Made by a program: the position numbers and the translations under genes. A DNA stretch of 64,000 nt from Acinetobacter nosocomialis NIPH 2119 (lineage in GTDB: Bacteria > Pseudomonadota > Gammaproteobacteria > Pseudomonadales > Moraxellaceae): contig NZ_KB849239.1 in assembly GCF_000368085.1 (NCBI RefSeq), forward strand, positions 323,556-387,555. Reading direction: 5' to 3'. The notes beneath the pieces are model-generated. The model ran no database searches, was not told where the DNA came from, and saw only the letters and a program-made list of their open reading frames with translations. This document shows, piece after piece, positions 55,415-64,000 of this stretch (its first letter is position 1; each line of letters opens with the position of its first letter).

Positions 55415-56446
55415 GTGGATCTATTTCATGCCATGAGAGTGTTCAACAAAGTGGTTGAAACAAATAGTTTCAGTTTAGCAGCTGATAGTTTGGGTTTACC
55501 GCGTGCTTCTGTGACCACAACTATTCAGGCTTTAGAGAAGCATTTACAAGTTCGTTTGCTGAATCGGACAACACGAAAAATTAGTCTCACACCGGATGGC
55601 GCCGTATATTATGATCGGACAGCCCGTATTTTAGCGGATGTTTCCGATATTGAATCTTCCTTTCATGATGCAGAGCGGGGGCCAAGGGGTCAGCTTCGTA
55701 TTGATGTGCCTGTATCCATTGGCCGTTTAATTTTAATTCCAAGACTACGCGATTTTCATGCACGCTATCCTGATATTGATTTAGTGATTGGTCTAAATGA
55801 CCGACCTGTAGACTTGGTGGGAGAGGCTGTCGATTGTGCAATTCGGGTCGGTGAATTAAAAGATTCAAGCTTAATTGCGCGTCGTATCGGAACTTTCCAG
55901 TGTGCAACTGCTGCTTCACCGATTTATTTAGAAAAATATGGCGAACCTACCTCAATTGAAGATTTGCAAAAAAACCATAAAGCGATTCACTTCTTTTCAA
56001 GCCGTACCGGACGCAACTTCGATTGGGACTTTGTCGTTGATGATTTAATTAAAAGTGTGTCAGTACGTGGACGTGTTTCTGTAAATGACGGTGATGCTTA
56101 TATCGACTTGGCTTTGCAAGGTTTCGGTATAATTCAAGGCCCACGTTATATGCTCACCAACCATTTAGAATCGGGTTTGTTAAAAGAAGTATTGCCTCAG
56201 TGGACGCCAGCGCCGATGCCAATTTCAGCAGTTTATCTTCAAAATCGTCATTTATCACTCAAAGTAAAAGTGTTTGTAGATTGGGTCGCTGAACTTTTTG
56301 CAGGTTGTCCATTACTTGGCGGTACGGCTTTACCTTTCGACCAGAAATGTGAATTTGCCTGTGATAAAGAAACTGGTCATGAATATACAATTCGTACTTT
56401 GGTCGAGCAGCACAATATTGCTGAAGCTTATACACTCAAAACTTAA
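55415..56446 (+). CDS. adeL: LysR-family regulator AdeL
   Basis: A 343-residue LysR-type regulator of AdeFGH. The winged helix-turn-helix is NSFSLAADSLGLPRASVTTT with IQALEKHLQVRLLNRTTR, and a LysR substrate-binding domain follows from about residue 90. GGAG at 55404-55407 suits the GTG at 55415 (7-nt spacer) better than the GTG at 55409. Published activating changes that I recall include V139G and loss of the last 11 residues. With this start, residue 139 is Val and the C-terminal extension is present, so the gene looks unmutated at those points. Confidence 0.92.
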   Translation: MDLFHAMRVFNKVVETNSFSLAADSLGLPRASVTTTIQALEKHLQVRLLNRTTRKISLTPDGAVYYDRTARILADVSDIESSFHDAERGPRGQLRIDVPVSIGRLILIPRLRDFHARYPDIDLVIGLNDRPVDLVGEAVDCAIRVGELKDSSLIARRIGTFQCATAASPIYLEKYGEPTSIEDLQKNHKAIHFFSSRTGRNFDWDFVVDDLIKSVSVRGRVSVNDGDAYIDLALQGFGIIQGPRYMLTNHLESGLLKEVLPQWTPAPMPISAVYLQNRHLSLKVKVFVDWVAELFAGCPLLGGTALPFDQKCEFACDKETGHEYTIRTLVEQHNIAEAYTLKT

Positions 56447-56622
56447 TCTTAAAATTTGATTGATTTTTCAACATTTAAACCGTCAATACAGTTCATTGCT
56501 TAGACATCTTCATAAATCCTTAATTTACTGGTATAGAAATTGCAATTATTTCGGCAGAAGAGTAATTTAGAAATTGCTCAAGTTTTTATCACCTTATTAG
56601 GATTTTAAGGAGAAGCTTCAAG

Positions 56623-57408
56623 ATGGCAAGCTTTATGAAAAAAATGTTCGTTTCAACAACCTTAGTTTTGGCTGCTGTTGCAACGAATGTTCAAGCAAAG
56701 GATTGGAAGGTGATTCGTTTTGGTACTGAGTCGTCTTATGCGCCGTTTGAATATAAAACACCAGATGGCAAGTTAACTGGTTTTGATGTTGATTTGGGTA
56801 ATGCTATTTGTGCAAAGCTTAAAGCCAAATGTGTTTGGGTGGAAAACTCTTTTGACGGGATGATTCCCGCGCTTAAAGCGAAAAAATTTGATGGCATTCT
56901 TTCATCAATGACCGTTACTGATGAACGCGCGAAACAAATTTTATTTAGCAGCAAAATCTATAACACGCCAACGCGTATGGTTGCAAAAAAAGGTTCGCCG
57001 CTTTTGCCAACACCTACTTCATTAAAAGGTAAGCGTGTCGGTGTACAGCAGGGCACTATTCAAGAAACATATGCTAAAACCTATTGGGCTCCAAAAGGTG
57101 TGAGTGTTGTTCCTTATCCAACTCAAGATTTGATTTACCAAGACATGATGTCTGGTCGTTTGGATGCAACTTTACAAGATGCAATCATGGTTGATGGCGC
57201 TTTCTTAAAACAACCGAAAGGTAAAAACTTCTCTTTTGCTGGTGGTAATGTGGTTGATGTGAAAACATTGGGGGTAGGTGCGGCTATCGGCTTACGTAAA
57301 GAAGATGCAGACTTGAAAGCGAATATTGACAAGGCACTGGCTGCAATCATTGCGGATGGCACATACAAGAAACTCGAGAAAAAATACTTCTCTTTTAGCA
57401 TTTACTAA
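56623..57408 (+). CDS. Periplasmic basic-amino-acid binding protein (HisJ/ArgT-like)
   Basis: A 261-residue family 3 solute-binding protein with signal peptide (MFVSTTLVLAAVATNVQA, cleavage before KDWKV). The signature GFDVDLGNAICAKLKAKC contains the family pattern, and the ligand pocket includes SSYAPFEYK and SSMTVTDERAK. The Cys pair AKC suits the LAO/HisJ type with one disulfide. It heads an ABC importer operon; a hairpin after it probably lowers permease expression. The substrate, inferred from the family, is arginine, ornithine, lysine or histidine. Confidence 0.9.
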   Translation: MASFMKKMFVSTTLVLAAVATNVQAKDWKVIRFGTESSYAPFEYKTPDGKLTGFDVDLGNAICAKLKAKCVWVENSFDGMIPALKAKKFDGILSSMTVTDERAKQILFSSKIYNTPTRMVAKKGSPLLPTPTSLKGKRVGVQQGTIQETYAKTYWAPKGVSVVPYPTQDLIYQDMMSGRLDATLQDAIMVDGAFLKQPKGKNFSFAGGNVVDVKTLGVGAAIGLRKEDADLKANIDKALAAIIADGTYKKLEKKYFSFSIY

Positions 57409-57415
57409 TGATGTG

Positions 57416-57445
57416 AAAAATGTCGGCTAAGTGCCGACATTTTTA
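57416..57445 (+). terminator. Partial terminator after the binding-protein gene
   Basis: AAATGTCGGC (57418-57427) pairs with GCCGACATTT (57433-57442), followed by TTT. Lying inside the operon, it would set binding protein above permease levels. Confidence 0.85.
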
Positions 57446-57499
57446 AATCTATTCTCATCTCATCAATATTAGATATTGTTTTTAAGGAGAAGATGAGTC

Positions 57500-58189
57500 A
57501 TGTCTTTTTCTGGCTATGGGCCACTCCTTCTCAGCGGAACATGGATGACCATACAGCTTGCGCTGTTATCACTCTTGCTTTCTGTCATTATTGGCTTAAT
57601 TGGTGCGAGTTCAAAACTCTCTAATATTAAAGCTTTACGTTATATTGCGACCGCCTATACCACACTCATCCGTAGTGTACCTGACTTAGTGATTATGCTG
57701 CTGTTATTTTATAGCTTGCAGTTGGGTTTAAACCAAATTACTGAAGCACTGCAAATGGACCAGATTGATATCAACCCATTTGTGGCTGGTGTGATTACCT
57801 TAGCGTTCATTTATGGTGCATATTTTACCGAGACCTTTCGTGGTGCATTTCAATCGGTTCCGAGGGGACAAATTGAAGCAGCAATGGCCTATGGGATGAC
57901 GCCGTGGCAGGTTTTTCACCGTGTATTATTCCCTCAAATGATGCGTTTTGCGTTGCCCGGCATTGGTAACAACTGGCAAGTTTTGATTAAGGCGACCGCG
58001 CTTGTTTCCATTATTGGCCTGACTGACATTGTAAAAATTACGCAAGATGCGGGTAGAAGTACCATGCAACTGTTCTTTTTCAGCATCGTGGCTGCCGCTA
58101 TTTATTTGGTCATTACTACCGTGTCGAACCTGATCTTAATGTGGCTTGAACGTCATTATTCTGCTGGTGTGAGGAAGGGGCAATTATGA
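57500..58189 (+). CDS. Basic-amino-acid ABC transporter permease (HisQ-like)
   Basis: A 229-residue inner-membrane permease with five spans. The EAA loop that contacts the ATPase is QIEAAMAYGMTPWQVFHRVL. RSVPDLVIMLLLFY and FIYGAYFTETFRGAFQSV are typical of the HisQ/ArtQ group. AAGGAG precedes the start. Its stop overlaps the ATG of the second permease by 4 bp. Confidence 0.92.
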   Translation: MSFSGYGPLLLSGTWMTIQLALLSLLLSVIIGLIGASSKLSNIKALRYIATAYTTLIRSVPDLVIMLLLFYSLQLGLNQITEALQMDQIDINPFVAGVITLAFIYGAYFTETFRGAFQSVPRGQIEAAMAYGMTPWQVFHRVLFPQMMRFALPGIGNNWQVLIKATALVSIIGLTDIVKITQDAGRSTMQLFFFSIVAAAIYLVITTVSNLILMWLERHYSAGVRKGQL

Positions 58190-58899
58190 TTGAAATCCTT
58201 CAACAATATTGGAAAGCATACCTTTGGACTGATGGCCTACAAATGACCGGTGTCGCGATGACTGCTTGGTTATTGGTGCTTTCTATTGGTATTGGGTTTG
58301 TGCTTGCTGTGCCTTTGTCACTTGCACGAGTATCAGAAAATATCTGGTTGCGTGGTCCAGTTTGGTTGTTTACTTATGTTTTTCGTGGCACACCACTGTA
58401 CATCCAACTGTTAATTATTTACTCGGGTATTTATAGCTTTGATTATGTCCATGAACATCAAACTCTCGATGCATTCTTTCGAGAGGGCATAAATTGCACC
58501 ATTTTGGCATTCGCGCTCAATACTGGTGCATATACCACTGAAATCTTCGCTGGAGCGATTCGTTCTATTCCACATGGTGAGATTGAAGCTGCTCAAGCTT
58601 TTGGTATGTCAAAATGGAAACTCTACACACGTATTATCATTCCGTCGATGTTACGCCGTGCTTTACCGTTTTATGGCAATGAAGTCATTTTAATGTTGCA
58701 TGCCACAACCATTGCATTTACAGCAACAGTTCCTGACATTTTAAAAATTGCGCGTGATGTGAATGCAGCAACCTATGACACTTTCAGTGCTTTTGGCATT
58801 GCTGCGGTGTTATATGCAGTGCTGGCTTTTATTTTGATTTGGATATTTCGTAAGTTGGAAAAACGTTGGTTGGCATTTTTAAAGCCATCGAATCATTAG
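58186..58899 (+). CDS. Basic-amino-acid ABC transporter permease (HisM-like)
   Basis: A 237-residue second permease subunit. The pattern VFRGTPLYIQLLIIYSGIYS, then LNTGAYTTEIFAGAIRSIP, is typical of HisM. The EAA loop is EIEAAQAFGMSKWKLYTRII. It forms the heteromeric channel with the preceding gene and ends 9 bp before the ATPase gene. Confidence 0.92.
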   Translation: MIEILQQYWKAYLWTDGLQMTGVAMTAWLLVLSIGIGFVLAVPLSLARVSENIWLRGPVWLFTYVFRGTPLYIQLLIIYSGIYSFDYVHEHQTLDAFFREGINCTILAFALNTGAYTTEIFAGAIRSIPHGEIEAAQAFGMSKWKLYTRIIIPSMLRRALPFYGNEVILMLHATTIAFTATVPDILKIARDVNAATYDTFSAFGIAAVLYAVLAFILIWIFRKLEKRWLAFLKPSNH

Positions 58900-58908
58900 G
58901 AGACATAA

Positions 58909-59685
58909 ATGGAACAGGTTGCAAAACTAGTGATTCGTGATTTACACAAAACATTTGGCGATCATGAAGTACTTAAAGGAATATCACTTGATGCAAATGC
59001 CGGTGATGTAATTAGTATTATTGGTTCATCTGGTTCAGGTAAAAGTACCTTGCTGCGTTGTATCAACTTTTTAGAACAACCGAGTAATGGCACGATTAAG
59101 CTCAATGGTGAAAAACTACGCACAGTCTTTGATAAAAAAGGCAATTTAAAAGTAGTTGACCCAAAGCAGCTACAAAAAATGCGTACCCAGCTCATGATGG
59201 TGTTTCAACACTTTAATTTATGGTCACACATGACAGTGCTAGAAAATGTCATTGAAGGGCCAATCCATGTACTTGGAGTAAAACGTGCTGAAGCAGAAGA
59301 GTGTGCACGCAAGTATCTACGTAAAGTTGGATTGCCTGAAAGTGTTGAGAGTAAATATCCAGCATTTTTATCTGGTGGTCAGCAGCAACGTGTAGCAATT
59401 GCTCGTGCTTTAGCTATGGAACCGGAAGTGATGTTATTTGATGAGCCAACCAGCGCACTTGATCCAGAGTTGGTAGGTGAAGTACTAAAAGTAATGCAAG
59501 GCTTGGCTGAAGAAGGTCGTACTATGATTGTAGTCACACATGAAATGGGCTTTGCACGTCATGTGTCTAATCAGGTGATTTTCTTGCATCAAGGGAAAAT
59601 TGAGGAACAGGGACATCCTGATGAAGTACTTAACAACCCGAAAAGTGAGCGTTTAAAGCAATTTTTGACGGGCAGTTTAAAATAA
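58909..59685 (+). CDS. Basic-amino-acid ABC transporter ATPase (HisP-like)
   Basis: A 258-residue ATPase that drives the importer. Walker A is [15 protein letters not shown], the signature [15 protein letters not shown], Walker [15 protein letters not shown] and the switch His [12 protein letters not shown]. The insert [20 protein letters not shown] is characteristic of the HisP subfamily. GGAG lies 7 nt upstream. It is the last gene of the operon. Confidence 0.94.
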   Translation: MEQVAKLVIRDLHKTFGDHEVLKGISLDANAGDVISIIGSSGSGKSTLLRCINFLEQPSNGTIKLNGEKLRTVFDKKGNLKVVDPKQLQKMRTQLMMVFQHFNLWSHMTVLENVIEGPIHVLGVKRAEAEECARKYLRKVGLPESVESKYPAFLSGGQQQRVAIARALAMEPEVMLFDEPTSALDPELVGEVLKVMQGLAEEGRTMIVVTHEMGFARHVSNQVIFLHQGKIEEQGHPDEVLNNPKSERLKQFLTGSLK

Positions 59686-59694
59686 GCTGTTGAT

Positions 59695-59745
59695 ACCGAG
59701 TATGGTGAAACTTTTTTAACATTCTCATCATACTCGGTTGCTTTT
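59695..59745 (+). terminator. Terminator after the amino-acid importer operon
   Basis: ACCGAGTATG (59695-59704) pairs with CATACTCGGT (59729-59738), followed by TGCTTTTT. Confidence 0.85.
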
Positions 59746-59755
59746 TAATTATATT

Positions 59756-60085
59756 TTATAGATGAGTATTTTTAGAAAATACATTAATAATCACAATACC
59801 CGCGATCATTAAAGCTAAACCAATGCAGGCAGCTAAGTCTAAATGCTGTTTGTAAAATATCCAGCCAATTGCAGAAATTAAAATAATACCTGCGCCTGAC
59901 CAAATGGCATAGGCAATCCCGATCGGAATTGTTTTGAGAGTAAGAGATAATAAATAAAAAGCAACTGCATAACCCACAACCGTAATAATAGACGGAATGG
60001 GAACAGTAAAGCCTTGAGATGCTTTTAATGCTGAAGTTGCAATAACTTCACAAGCAATCGCAATTGCTAAATAAAGATAAGACAT
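59756..60085 (-). CDS. abeS: Small multidrug resistance transporter AbeS
   Basis: A 109-residue SMR-family protein with four spans, which functions as a dimer and exchanges protons for cationic drugs, dyes or quaternary compounds. The essential Glu is in IAIACEVIATSALKAS, and the signature PIGIAYAIWSGAGIILIS is complete. The sequence agrees with AbeS of A. baumannii as I remember it. It is convergent with the importer operon and has its own promoter region. Confidence 0.93.
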   Translation of the reverse strand: MSYLYLAIAIACEVIATSALKASQGFTVPIPSIITVVGYAVAFYLLSLTLKTIPIGIAYAIWSGAGIILISAIGWIFYKQHLDLAACIGLALMIAGIVIINVFSKNTHL

Positions 60086-60275
60086 GGGAAGCTGCGCCAG
60101 AAAGGGTTTTAATCAATCTATATGAAATGTTGAAATGATTTGACCAGTTTTAACGATTGTTCAATTTTTTGGTACAAAAGTACCAGTAAACCAAACTGAA
60201 CTGATAAATTGATTTTATCACTAGCAAAGTGGTCTCAGCTATTTATTCGTTTATTCAATCATTGATCTGCATGGT

Positions 60276-60315
60276 CATTTAAGAGGATCAGTGATTTTAA
60301 CTTGATCCTCTAAAT
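60276..60315 (-). terminator. Hairpin after the ferredoxin gene
   Basis: AGAGGATCA (60282-60290) pairs with TGATCCTCT (60303-60311), extended by imperfect pairs. On the minus strand there is no good T run, so it may end transcription weakly or protect the RNA 3' end. The rest of 60086-60319 shows nothing I can name. Confidence 0.5.
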
Positions 60316-60319
60316 GGTT

Positions 60320-60583
60320 TTAAGAAGAGAATGAGCCGATTAAATTCAGACCTTTAAATTTCTCTAATAATTGCTCTCTATTTTCAATATGTGCAGGGTC
60401 TGGTTCTATACAATCGATTGGGCAAACCGCTTTACATGTTGGCGCATCGTAAAAGCCTACACACTCGGTACAACGAGATGAATCAATTTCATAAACTTTG
60501 CTTCCTTCAAAAATAGCTGTATTGGGGCATTCGGGTAAACACATATCACAATTGATGCAGTCATTCGTAATCAAAAGGGCCAT
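60320..60583 (-). CDS. 2[4Fe-4S] ferredoxin (YfhL-like)
   Basis: An 87-residue ferredoxin. The first cluster motif is CINCDMCLPECPNTAIF, and the second is CTECVGFYDAPTCKAVCPIDC with the insertion between the second and third Cys that marks the YfhL/Alvin type, which has very low-potential clusters. It starts 2 bp after the trhP stop on the same strand, so it is coupled to that tRNA-modification gene and may feed it electrons or cluster equivalents. That partnership is inferred from the spacing. Confidence 0.92.
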   Translation of the reverse strand: MALLITNDCINCDMCLPECPNTAIFEGSKVYEIDSSRCTECVGFYDAPTCKAVCPIDCIEPDPAHIENREQLLEKFKGLNLIGSFSS

Positions 60584-60585
60584 GT

Positions 60586-61956
60586 TTAACTCACTGAATA
60601 AGCCAATGTAGAGGCAGTAATACTTTCTTTCGCATGCGGCAAATTGCGTATGAGTAGGGCATAACTAACATCAACATCTTGTGAAAGTGGAATCTCAACA
60701 AAATGTCCCGAACCTTTAGCATCTGTAATTGGATTGCCCTTTAAATCGCGCATTTCGGTTAAGGTAAAGCTGATATTGCCTTGAGGCGTCATGAGTTCAA
60801 GTGAGTCGCCAAACACAAAACGGTTTTTCACCTCAATGCGAATATAATCGCCGTGACGTTCTAAAACTTCACCACAAAATTGTTGATAGTCAAAGTGTGA
60901 TGATCCGTCAGTATAGTTTTGATATTCGCTATGTACATGCCGTCTTAAAAAGCCTTCAGTGTAACCGCGGTTTGCCAAACCTTCGAGTTGGGTCATTAAA
61001 CTTGGGTCAAAAGGTTTACCTGCTAATGCATCATCAATGGCTTTTCGATAAATTTGAGCAGTGCGAGCACAATAAAAATAGGATTTAGTACGGCCTTCAA
61101 TTTTCAGTGAGGCAATGCCCATTTTTGTTAAACGATCTACATGTTGTACCGCACGTAAATCTTTAGAGTTCATAAAATAGGTGCCGTGTTCATCTTCTTC
61201 GGCAGCAAACATTTCTTCATTATTACGTTGTACGAGTAAAGTTTGGACAGAGGTTGTTTCTGATTGTGCTGATGAGCAGCAAGACTTTTCTGACTCATTG
61301 AGCTGAGTAACTGGAATTATATCGCCGTTTGCATCTTCTTGGGCTTCATGCAGTTTATAGTCCCAACGGCAAGCATTGGTACAAGCACCTTGGTTGGCAT
61401 CACGCTTGTTCATATATCCAGAAAGTAAACAGCGGCCTGAGTAGGCCATGCATAGAGCGCCATGTACAAAAACCTCGAGTTCAATATCTGGCACATGTTG
61501 CTGGATTTCTTCTATTTCTTCTAAAGATAATTCACGCGATAAAATCACACGACTTAGGCCGTAGTCTTTCCAAAATTTAACAGTGGCCCAGTTAATAGCG
61601 TTGGCTTGAACCGATAGATGAATTTGCATTTCTGGAAAATGCTCACGTACCATCATAATTAAGCCGGGATCAGACATAATCAAAGCATCTGGCTGCATAG
61701 CCACAATTGGCTCAAGATCGCGTATAAAGTTTTTTAATTTGCTGTTATGTGGCTGAATATTTACCACAACATAAAACTTCTTACCCAAAGCGTGGGCTTC
61801 ATCAATTCCGATTTTTAAGTTGTCATGATCAAAAGTATTATTACGTACACGTAAGCTGTAACGAGGTTGGCCTGCGTATACTGCATCTGCACTATAAGCA
61901 AATGCATAGCGCATGTTTTTAAGAGAACCTGCGGGAGAGAGAAGTTCGGTTTTCAT
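60586..61956 (-). CDS. trhP: tRNA 5-hydroxyuridine modification protein TrhP (YegQ, U32 family)
   Basis: A 456-residue peptidase-U32-family protein. Members hydroxylate U34 of tRNAs (TrhP/YegQ) or C2501 of 23S rRNA (RlhA/YdcP); the length of about 450 fits TrhP, since RlhA exceeds 650. LSPAGSLKNMRYAFAYSADA, the Cys-bearing ALCMAYSGRCLLSGYMNKRD and QGACTNACRWDY are visible; these Cys probably bind an iron-sulfur cluster. An insert at about residues 225-260 is Ser/Cys-rich. The ATG has no clear Shine-Dalgarno sequence; the longer frame starts at a TTG. It lies 56 bp after the MocR gene. Confidence 0.9.
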   Translation of the reverse strand: MKTELLSPAGSLKNMRYAFAYSADAVYAGQPRYSLRVRNNTFDHDNLKIGIDEAHALGKKFYVVVNIQPHNSKLKNFIRDLEPIVAMQPDALIMSDPGLIMMVREHFPEMQIHLSVQANAINWATVKFWKDYGLSRVILSRELSLEEIEEIQQHVPDIELEVFVHGALCMAYSGRCLLSGYMNKRDANQGACTNACRWDYKLHEAQEDANGDIIPVTQLNESEKSCCSSAQSETTSVQTLLVQRNNEEMFAAEEDEHGTYFMNSKDLRAVQHVDRLTKMGIASLKIEGRTKSYFYCARTAQIYRKAIDDALAGKPFDPSLMTQLEGLANRGYTEGFLRRHVHSEYQNYTDGSSHFDYQQFCGEVLERHGDYIRIEVKNRFVFGDSLELMTPQGNISFTLTEMRDLKGNPITDAKGSGHFVEIPLSQDVDVSYALLIRNLPHAKESITASTLAYSVS

Positions 61957-62012
61957 AAAATAAAAGGCATAAAAAATATATGGTTTTATTTTATTAACTC
62001 CGCATTTTTGAT

Positions 62013-63473
62013 TCAACCTACTGAATTAGTAGGAATTTGAGTTATATCATTTTGCGCGGGTAGCATATTTTTTGCTAACTCTCCTAAGCGCATCAAAGCA
62101 TTTAACATTTTCGGATTTAATTCGAAACAGGCTGCTATACGTAAACAATGACTAAAACGTTTATCAGCCGAACATAAAATTCCTGGCATACATAAGATCT
62201 TTTCATCCATTGCTTGATGAAACAGTTCTAATGTATCAATAGATTCGGGTAGCTCTAACCATAAAATAAATCCAGCTTGTGGACGACTAACTCGAGTACC
62301 GAGTGGAAAATAGCGACAAATATAAGAGTTGATGGTATCGATTTGTTGTTGATAGCGTTTTTTGAGCTGACGTAAATGCAGATCGTAACCACCATTTTCT
62401 AAAAAAAGTCCTAAAGTTTCGGTGAGTAAAGTTGGTTCGGCAACGGTTGTTGTTAATTTAATTTGCTGCACAATATTACGAAAGCGTCCAGCTTCTAGCC
62501 AACCAATTCGATAGTCAGGTGCCACAGTTTTGGTATAGCTACCACAGACCAAGACCCATCCATTTTGGTCAAATGCCTTAATGTTGGGTAGGAGAGGCTC
62601 GGTGAGTTGTAGTTCAGCATACATTGCATCTTCAATAACCGGAATTTGGAACTGATTGGCGAGCTCTGCTAAACGCCGGCGATTGCTTTCAGGCATGCTA
62701 AAACCAAGAGGATTATGTCCTGTCGGAATAGTTAATATGGCTTGTACACTTTTAGATTTTAAGAGTTCTTCAAGTGCATCTAGACACATCCCTGTATGCG
62801 GCGAAGTCGGCACTTCTACGATTTTTCGCCCTAAATTATGAAGAAGCGGGTACAGGTTATGAAAAGTAGGTATTTCAAGTGCTATGCTGTCACCCGCTTG
62901 AGTAGTTGCCATAATCGCAAGACTTAAAGCCTCCATAGTGCCATGAGTCAGCACAACGTCATCTGCGGACAGAAACATGCCAAGCTGTAAGCTTCGCCTA
63001 GCAATTTGAGTGCGTAACCGTAACGAACCAGGTGGCAAAGTATAGTTTTTAAAAATGTCTGACTGTGTCCGTAAAACTTGAGTAGTTAAACGTTTTAATC
63101 TTTCTATTGGATAGAAGTTTTCTCCAGTAGGGCAAGCTAGAGCTAAATTGGCATAGTCAGGCTCCATCTGTTTTTTAACAATTTGTGCGAGAAAACAGCT
63201 AATTCCTGAAAGAGATACTTTTTCTTCACTGACATAACGCTCTTCGAGTTCTAATAAGTTTGAAGGCGCATGACAAACATAGTAGCCAGACTGTGGGCGA
63301 ACTGAAATTAAACCTTGGTCTTCAAGCTGACGATAAGCTTCTTTTACGGTGTTAATACTGACCTGATAATGTTGCGCACAGTCACGAATTGAAGGCAGCC
63401 TAGAACCTACAGGCTGCCTACCATTCTGGATTTGAAGGGTGAGGTCATCACTCACTTTTTTATATTTGTACAT
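62013..63473 (-). CDS. MocR-family (GntR plus aminotransferase) transcriptional regulator
   Basis: A 486-residue chimera. The N-terminal GntR winged helix is LPSIRDCAQHYQVSINTVKE and AYRQLEDQGLISVRPQSGYY. From about residue 110 a type I aminotransferase-like domain follows, with GTMEALSLAIMATTQAGDSI and the PLP-Lys region LVCGSYTKTVAPDYRIGWLE. Members control pyridoxal phosphate, GABA or amino-acid genes. It is divergent from the PhzF-family gene at 63.7 kb, which is a probable target. Confidence 0.9.
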   Translation of the reverse strand: MYKYKKVSDDLTLQIQNGRQPVGSRLPSIRDCAQHYQVSINTVKEAYRQLEDQGLISVRPQSGYYVCHAPSNLLELEERYVSEEKVSLSGISCFLAQIVKKQMEPDYANLALACPTGENFYPIERLKRLTTQVLRTQSDIFKNYTLPPGSLRLRTQIARRSLQLGMFLSADDVVLTHGTMEALSLAIMATTQAGDSIALEIPTFHNLYPLLHNLGRKIVEVPTSPHTGMCLDALEELLKSKSVQAILTIPTGHNPLGFSMPESNRRRLAELANQFQIPVIEDAMYAELQLTEPLLPNIKAFDQNGWVLVCGSYTKTVAPDYRIGWLEAGRFRNIVQQIKLTTTVAEPTLLTETLGLFLENGGYDLHLRQLKKRYQQQIDTINSYICRYFPLGTRVSRPQAGFILWLELPESIDTLELFHQAMDEKILCMPGILCSADKRFSHCLRIAACFELNPKMLNALMRLGELAKNMLPAQNDITQIPTNSVG

Positions 63474-63708
63474 GTCAATTTATTAAAAAGTAAAAGTAAT
63501 GGATACACTTTATAGTGATCTGGTATTTATCTCAAATATTGTTATTCGCTTAGATTGATCCTTTTAAGCAGGATTTATTTTAAAAACTGTGTCTATTATT
63601 TTTCATATTAACTGATACTGTGACCATCAAAAATAAATTAGTAAGATCAAAAAATGGTGAGCATTTAAAGCCATATTTTTTTAATTATAAAATCAGTAGG
63701 AGTGGTCT

Positions 63709-64000
63709 ATGTCTGTTGTTGCATTTAAACAAGTTGATGTTTTTACTTCACAAGCATTTAAAGGAAACCCTGTTGCGGTCATTATGGATGCCAGTACTTT
63801 AACGTCTGAGCAGATGCAAGCCATTGCGAACTGGACCAATCTTTCTGAAACCACATTTGTATTTCCAGCCACTGATTCACAAGCTGACTATCAGGTTCGA
63901 ATTTTTACTCCACAAAGTGAGTTGCCATTTGCAGGACATCCCACAATTGGTACCGCCTATGCTTTGCTTGAAGCGGGTATAGTGACTGCTAAAGAAGGTA
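63709..64000 (+). CDS. PhzF-family isomerase, 5' part only
   Basis: The first 97 codons of a PhzF/YddE-family protein, cut by the window end. The start [20 protein letters not shown] and the catalytic Glu region [13 protein letters not shown], followed by [20 protein letters not shown], are family signatures. TAGGAG precedes the ATG. Most relatives outside phenazine clusters have no known substrate, and no phenazine genes are visible. It shares a 235-bp divergent region with the MocR gene. Confidence 0.92.
   Translation, partial: MSVVAFKQVDVFTSQAFKGNPVAVIMDASTLTSEQMQAIANWTNLSETTFVFPATDSQADYQVRIFTPQSELPFAGHPTIGTAYALLEAGIVTAKEG

Noticed and set aside
60586..61956. RlhA (23S rRNA hydroxylation) for the U32-family protein
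   Set aside because: RlhA is over 650 residues with an extra C-terminal domain; this protein has 456, so TrhP fits better.
1..64000. CRISPR arrays, rRNA operons and replication origins
   Set aside because: I looked for regularly spaced repeats, rRNA landmarks and DnaA-box clusters and saw none.

Overview
The window is a stretch of a gamma-proteobacterial chromosome that I assign to Acinetobacter, most likely A. baumannii. The base composition is AT-rich (about 39% GC by eye). The RND efflux operon with its divergent LysR regulator matches AdeFGH/AdeL as I remember them, and the small multidrug transporter at 59.8-60.1 kb matches AbeS. I did no database search, so the species call rests on recognition.

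Layout. 0-7 kb: tRNA-Asn and the tail of a second tRNA, sodB, a Nif3-like protein, a membrane-anchored DegS/AlgW-type protease, cca and maeB. 7-10.8 kb: a membrane-anchored PAS-GGDEF-EAL gene cut in two by an 883-bp IS5-family element. 10.9-14.1 kb: the methyl-cycle cluster ahcY-metF-rsmE behind a clear S-adenosylhomocysteine riboswitch. 14-20.6 kb: a C39-like protein without catalytic residues, a carboxymuconolactone decarboxylase homologue, fadE, lipA and sthA. 20.7-25.1 kb: two MFS transporters, one coupled to an unlisted 44-residue membrane protein and one a nitrate transporter behind a sigma-54 promoter with a structured leader, then an OmpW-type porin. 25.3-28.6 kb: map, rpsB-tsf with an S2-type leader, and a DUF3465 protein. 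28.7-31.2 kb: an AraC regulator with azlCD, sharing an 18-bp upstream motif, and a DUF962 protein. 31.7-38.1 kb: the rodA-mltB-rlpA cell-wall genes and a tightly overlapping ABC exporter-queF operon.

38.26-44.71 kb is the accessory region: a 6.4-kb decayed prophage or genomic island ending in the 3' part of tRNA-Arg(CCG), with an 18-bp imperfect att repeat. It holds a truncated integrase, a broken virion gene, a frameshifted tail-spike-like gene, an intact EpsG/Wzy-like polysaccharide polymerase, a lysis cassette (two membrane proteins and a GH24 endolysin, plus an Rz1-like remnant), and a secreted parallel beta-helix protein. The orphan polymerase is the most interesting item: a phage-borne Wzy could supply or change the linkage of the host capsule.

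44.8-64 kb returns to core genes: a hypothetical protein, a DnaQ-type exonuclease, a secreted lipase, glyA, adeH-adeG-adeF with divergent adeL, a basic-amino-acid ABC importer, abeS, a ferredoxin coupled to the U32-family tRNA hydroxylation protein TrhP, and a MocR regulator divergent from a PhzF-family gene that runs off the end.
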